This document shows positions 6,378 to 9,444 of a stretch of 9,444 bases of DNA, piece by piece. The notes under the pieces were generated by a model. The model saw nothing but the letters and a program-made list of their open reading frames with translations. It made no database searches and was not told where the DNA came from. A program made the position numbers and the translations under genes. This DNA is from CAZNTZ01 sp964576135 (GTDB lineage: Bacteria > Pseudomonadota > Alphaproteobacteria > Rs-D84): the NCBI GenBank assembly GCA_964576135.1, contig CAZNTZ010000025.1, positions 1 to 9,444 on the forward strand. Reading direction: 5' to 3'. Within the stretch, counting starts at the first letter, position 1, and each line of letters begins with the position of its first letter.

Positions 6378-7193
6378 TTATTCATCCAAAGCTTTAATAA
6401 GAATATCTTTCAATTCATTTGGAATCATTCCGCTTGTTGAATATCCACAATCAACGTGATGAACTTCGCCAGTTACCGCAGATGACAAATCGCTGAAGAA
6501 ATAAGTTGCTGCGCCAGATACGTCATCCAAAGTCATATTACGACGAAGTGGTGTAACTGCTGCATTCATTTTCAACATACCTTTGAAACCACCAACACCA
6601 GACGAAGCCAAAGTTGCAATTGGACCTGCAGAGATTGCATTAACGCGAATATTGTCTTTTCCCAAATCCGAAGCCAAATAACGCACAGATGAATCAAGTG
6701 CAGATTTTGCAACACCCATAACGTTATAATTTGGAACGGCTTTTTCACCGCCGAAATATGTCAGTGTCAAAATAGAACCACCATTTTTCATCAAAGCAGC
6801 ACTGCGACGTGACAAATCAACCAAAGAATACACTGAAATATCCATTGTATTTTTGAAATTTTCACGTGATGTATCTGCGTATCTGCCGTTCAGTTCATTT
6901 TTGTCTGAAAAAGCGATAGCATGCAGCATTCCATCCAAATGACCCCATTCTTTTTCAATATCTGCAAACAAAGCATCCATTTGTTCATCATTTTGAACAT
7001 TGCATTCGCGAACAAATTTTGCACCGATTGATTCTGCCAATGGGCGAACGCGTTTTTCTAATGCTGGTATTGCATAAGGCATTGCAATTTCTGCGCCATT
7101 TTCAGCGGCCATTTTTGCAATTCCCCATGCCATAGACATGTCATTTGCAACACCACATATCAAAATCTTTTTACCTTTTAACAACTGTGTCAT
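6378..7193 (-). CDS. fabI: Enoyl-[acyl-carrier-protein] reductase (NADH)
   Basis: FabI reduces trans-2-enoyl-ACP to acyl-ACP, the last step of each type II fatty-acid elongation cycle, in the cytoplasm. The 271-residue product is a short-chain dehydrogenase-like fold with the FabI-type nucleotide site GVANDMSMAWGIAK (14-27). The catalytic pair is Tyr156 and Lys163 in the FabI pattern YNVMGVAK, with Tyr146 also present; this spacing separates FabI from ordinary SDR enzymes (Tyr-x3-Lys). NAISAGPIATLASSG (185-199) and the C-terminal TGEVHHVDCGY (241-251) are typical. The position matching E. coli Gly93, known from triclosan resistance, is Ala94; S. aureus FabI also has Ala there, so this does not by itself imply resistance. 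Positions equivalent to Met159 and Phe203 are retained. AAAGGA lies six bases before the ATG. It probably has its own promoter between it and the RND gene. Confidence 0.97.
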   Translation of the reverse strand: MTQLLKGKKILICGVANDMSMAWGIAKMAAENGAEIAMPYAIPALEKRVRPLAESIGAKFVRECNVQNDEQMDALFADIEKEWGHLDGMLHAIAFSDKNELNGRYADTSRENFKNTMDISVYSLVDLSRRSAALMKNGGSILTLTYFGGEKAVPNYNVMGVAKSALDSSVRYLASDLGKDNIRVNAISAGPIATLASSGVGGFKGMLKMNAAVTPLRRNMTLDDVSGAATYFFSDLSSAVTGEVHHVDCGYSTSGMIPNELKDILIKALDE

Positions 7194-7223
7194 TTTTATT
7201 CCTTTGTTTTATTAGACCGGTAA

Positions 7224-7252
7224 AATTTAGCACTTATTTAGGTGCTTTTCAA
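7224..7252 (-). promoter_or_regulatory. Promoter of fabI with an inverted repeat in its spacer
   Basis: On the minus strand TTGAAA (7247-7252), a 17-base spacer and TAAATT (7224-7229) form a promoter, and the bases before the -10 read TGC, giving an extended -10. The -35 box begins right after the TAA of the RND gene. The spacer is almost filled by an imperfect inverted repeat, AGCAC(7229-7233)-8 bases-GTGCT(7242-7246). That is a common place for a repressor site, but no regulator is identified. Confidence 0.6.
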
Positions 7253-9406
7253 TTATTTTTTATTACGCCTTTGTTGTACACGTTCCATCAGTGTAAACAC
7301 CGCCGGGGTCAAGAAAAATGTCCAAAACAAAGATGCCAGGATACCACCCACAATAACCGCACCCATCGATAATTTAATACCATCTGTGGACCATAATTGT
7401 GGCACCAAACCGGCAACAACCGCGACAGTTGCCATAGCAAGCATTCTGCGCTTATCAACAAACTGATTCCATAACGCTTTGACTGCTGGAACACCTTCTT
7501 TCATATCTTCTAATGTTGGTTCCAGAACCAAAATATTAGTGCTGACCGCCAGTCCGACAAGCATAACAACAGATAACATTGCAGCAATATTTATATTCGC
7601 CCCTGTCAGAAACAACATAATAAATGCACCTGTAAAACTGGTAAATATTGATGTTACAATTGTAAATGGATGTGCCAAAGAATTCAAAATCGCCGCCAGC
7701 GCCATAAACGTCAGTATGGTTGCAAGTAAGAAGGCTTTGCCAATTTCTGAATTTGATTCTGCTTGGGTTTCAGCCATACCGCCAAACGATGCACTGTAAC
7801 CAGGTTTCCATTCAATTTGTGCTAACTTTGCATTTATCTCTTGTTGGACCGGACCAATTGTTGACTTACCCAAATTGATATCGATTTCTGTTATACGTTC
7901 TTTGTTTATTTTACGTATATCTGGGCTGGAATATCCAGGTTCAATTGTACCCAACTGATCCAATGATATTAAACCTTTTTCGCTGGATGCAAATACAGAA
8001 CCAAACATTTGGACTGTTTTATATTCAGGCGCCAACTCTAAAACGATCGGATATTCATCGCCACCTTCTTTGTATTTATAATTATCATTACCATACAAAG
8101 CTGTACGTAATGCTGTTCCAGCCGCTTGATTTTTAACACCCCATAAATTCATATTATTATCATTTGGAATAAACTTTAATTCACGTCCAGGTTTTTGCGA
8201 TGCAAATACAGCCGATTGAATTTCAGGAATTTGATTCAATATCTGTAAAACTTGCTCTGCATATTGTTCACGCGTTGCATCATCAGAACCCTTGATATTC
8301 AAAACTAAATCGTTCTGACTGGAGGCAGCCATAGAAGCACCTGGTCTGACTTGGATTTCAGTACCCGGAATACCAGCCACCAAACGAACTATTTCCCGCG
8401 ATATTTGTTTGTCCGTTTTTTTGCGTTCAGATGCATTTACCAATCCAACTTTGATATTTATATTTTGAACACCGCGTTCACCAATTTTGACGGATACATA
8501 TTTTATTTCATTGATTTGCTTTAATCTATTTTCAATTTCCATTGCGACTGATTCTGATTTCTGAAATGTCGATCCAGCATCGGCACGCGCAAAAATATTA
8601 ACTTCGTTAACGTCAGTACTTGCCGAAAATTCATTTCCAACCCATCGCATTGGAATTATTGAAATAACCATGGCAAGTGCTGCAAACCCAACGGCACGCC
8701 ACGGATGATTTATTTGCCAATCAAATATCTTTCTGAACCATCCCAGTTCTTTCTTTGGTGACGTGTTAGTAGATGATTTTGATTTTTTGCTTTCTGTCTT
8801 TTTCAAAATCTTTGCAATCATCATTGGTGTCAACGTAAACGAGAACATTGATGATAACAAAACCAGATACACAACCGATAAACCGAATTGCTTCATAAAT
8901 TGACCGGCTATTCCATCCATAAATGCGAGTGGCAAGAACACAACAACGTGTGTTGCAATTGTTGCGAAAATTCGCACTGCAACTTTCCTGGTTCCTTCGA
9001 CCGCTGCTTCTTCTGGTGAATACCCTTTGTTTAATAAAGATAGTGCAGATTCAATCAAAACAATCGCGTCTGTAATCAGTGTACCCAGTGCAGTCGCCAT
9101 AGCCAATAATGTCATACTGTTGATTGTAAACCCACTCGCATCCATAAAAAAGAATCCAGCAACCAGTGACGCAGGTATCATAACACCCGCAATAATTGTT
9201 GTCCGCCAATTGCGTGTAAATACCAACAGTGTCAAAACTGTCAAAGCTAATCCCAAAACAATGTCGCGCACAGTTACATCGGTTTCGTGTTGTACAGCAA
9301 TCGATGAATCTGAAATAACTGTAATTGACGGATTTATTTCAGTATCACCACCAGATTTTGATGCAAAATAATCTTTTATGCCACTTTGCATTTCTGGAAC
9401 AATCAC
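7253..9406 (-). CDS. RND-family transporter permease lacking its N-terminal third
   Basis: Homologous to inner-membrane RND pumps (AcrB/HAE-1 type) that export substrates using the proton gradient. From the GTG at 9406 the 717-residue product begins just before what is TM2 in AcrB. A helix cluster (about 49-64, 71-88, 98-122, 143-161, 172-198) is followed by a cytoplasmic Lys/Ser-rich linker (201-222), a helix at 236-252, a periplasmic porter/docking region (255-550), and the last helices (556-705). Family lengths are about 1,030-1,050, so TM1 and most of the first porter half (about 290 residues) are absent. An in-frame TAA at 9410-9412 blocks extension. An ATG at 9391 is an alternative start; neither has a ribosome binding site. 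By eye, AcrB Asp407 aligns with Thr112 and Lys940 with Ser622, while Asp408 is kept (Asp113). It could be a gene remnant, the second half of a split pump, or the result of a sequence error at the right edge. The long intact frame argues against old decay. Confidence 0.85.
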   Translation of the reverse strand: MIVPEMQSGIKDYFASKSGGDTEINPSITVISDSSIAVQHETDVTVRDIVLGLALTVLTLLVFTRNWRTTIIAGVMIPASLVAGFFFMDASGFTINSMTLLAMATALGTLITDAIVLIESALSLLNKGYSPEEAAVEGTRKVAVRIFATIATHVVVFLPLAFMDGIAGQFMKQFGLSVVYLVLLSSMFSFTLTPMMIAKILKKTESKKSKSSTNTSPKKELGWFRKIFDWQINHPWRAVGFAALAMVISIIPMRWVGNEFSASTDVNEVNIFARADAGSTFQKSESVAMEIENRLKQINEIKYVSVKIGERGVQNINIKVGLVNASERKKTDKQISREIVRLVAGIPGTEIQVRPGASMAASSQNDLVLNIKGSDDATREQYAEQVLQILNQIPEIQSAVFASQKPGRELKFIPNDNNMNLWGVKNQAAGTALRTALYGNDNYKYKEGGDEYPIVLELAPEYKTVQMFGSVFASSEKGLISLDQLGTIEPGYSSPDIRKINKERITEIDINLGKSTIGPVQQEINAKLAQIEWKPGYSASFGGMAETQAESNSEIGKAFLLATILTFMALAAILNSLAHPFTIVTSIFTSFTGAFIMLFLTGANINIAAMLSVVMLVGLAVSTNILVLEPTLEDMKEGVPAVKALWNQFVDKRRMLAMATVAVVAGLVPQLWSTDGIKLSMGAVIVGGILASLFWTFFLTPAVFTLMERVQQRRNKK

Positions 9407-9416
9407 TTTTTAGTGA
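9403..9416. repeat. Short perfect inverted repeat over the RND start
   Basis: TCACT (9403-9407) and AGTGA (9412-9416) are perfect inverted arms with a TTTT loop. They cover the GTG start and the in-frame TAA just before it. It could be an operator or a small hairpin hiding the start. A five-base stem in AT-rich DNA can also arise by chance. Confidence 0.3.
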
Positions 9417-9419
9417 ATC

Positions 9420-9425
9420 ATTATA
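9420..9425 (-). promoter_or_regulatory. Possible -10 box upstream of the truncated RND gene
   Basis: The minus strand reads a perfect TATAAT ending 13 bases before the GTG start, inside an extremely AT-rich 38-base edge. A -35 box at standard 17-base spacing would fall at 9443-9448, mostly outside the window, so the promoter cannot be confirmed. If real, the truncated frame would have its own transcript with a leader of only six or seven bases. Confidence 0.3.
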
Positions 9426-9444
9426 AAAATAAATAATTGAATCT

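Noticed and set aside
6660..6920. Ala in place of E. coli FabI Gly93 as a sign of triclosan resistance
   Set aside because: S. aureus FabI, which is sensitive, also has Ala at this position, and the other contact positions (Met159, Phe203) are retained.
7229..7246. The dyad between the RND gene and fabI as an intrinsic terminator for the RND gene
   Set aside because: On the minus strand the hairpin has an A-C mismatch and is followed by AAATTTT rather than a U-tract. Its fit inside the fabI promoter spacer is the better explanation.
9027..9371. A 114-codon plus-strand frame opposite the RND gene
   Set aside because: It mirrors the codons of the RND transmembrane segments and has no family resemblance of its own.
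1..9444. CRISPR arrays, insertion sequences, tRNA or rRNA genes, tandem repeats
   Set aside because: I found no repeated units with spacers, no transposase-like frame with terminal repeats, and no cloverleaf or rRNA-like stretch. The gaps between genes are short and filled by promoters and terminators.

Overview
The window looks like a stretch of chromosome from a low-GC Gram-negative bacterium. It carries a signal-peptide-bearing outer-membrane barrel ending in Phe, a lipobox lipoprotein, an RND permease, FabI, and a short LepB with one N-terminal membrane anchor. The LepB anchor region and the FabI sequence read most like Alphaproteobacteria, possibly one of the small-genome host- or gut-associated lineages. 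That placement is an inference from remembered family sequences, not from a search. The standard code fits throughout; six of the seven visible stop codons are TAA and ligA uses TAG.

Layout from left to right. Everything is on the minus strand except one small lipoprotein. (a) 1-20: first codons of a minus-strand gene that runs off the left edge, with its own promoter at 27-55. (b) 72-950: lepB, type I signal peptidase, with its own promoter and ribosome binding site. (c) 1036-1063: a strong bidirectional hairpin terminator. (d) 1066-2046: a beta-barrel outer-membrane protein. (e) 2109-3914: a bifunctional class A penicillin-binding protein whose start overlaps the end of (f) ligA, NAD-dependent DNA ligase, 3898-5880. 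(g) 5887-5944: back-to-back divergent promoters for ligA and for (h) the plus-strand lipoprotein at 5970-6335. (i) 6335-6361: a second bidirectional terminator between the convergent lipoprotein and fabI genes. (j) 6378-7193: fabI, enoyl-ACP reductase. (k) 7253-9406: an RND-family permease lacking the N-terminal ~290 residues of its family. No stretch longer than 300 bases lacks a gene; the largest gap is about 115 bases, at 951-1065.

Most genes serve envelope growth. LepB matures exported proteins, the class A PBP polymerises and crosslinks murein, FabI finishes each fatty-acid elongation cycle, and the barrel and lipoprotein are envelope components. Apart from ligA-PBP, which looks translationally coupled, the genes appear to be separate short transcription units with individual promoters.

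I see no mobile element, CRISPR array, tRNA, rRNA or defence system, and no clear candidate for an undescribed multi-gene system. The oddest object is the RND permease. It is missing its N-terminal third, begins next to a very AT-rich leader, and by eye lacks two of the charged residues that carry protons in AcrB. Also notable are two starts (ligA and the left-edge gene) placed exactly six bases after a -10 hexamer, which is the geometry of leaderless mRNA, and an inverted repeat sitting in the spacer of the fabI promoter.
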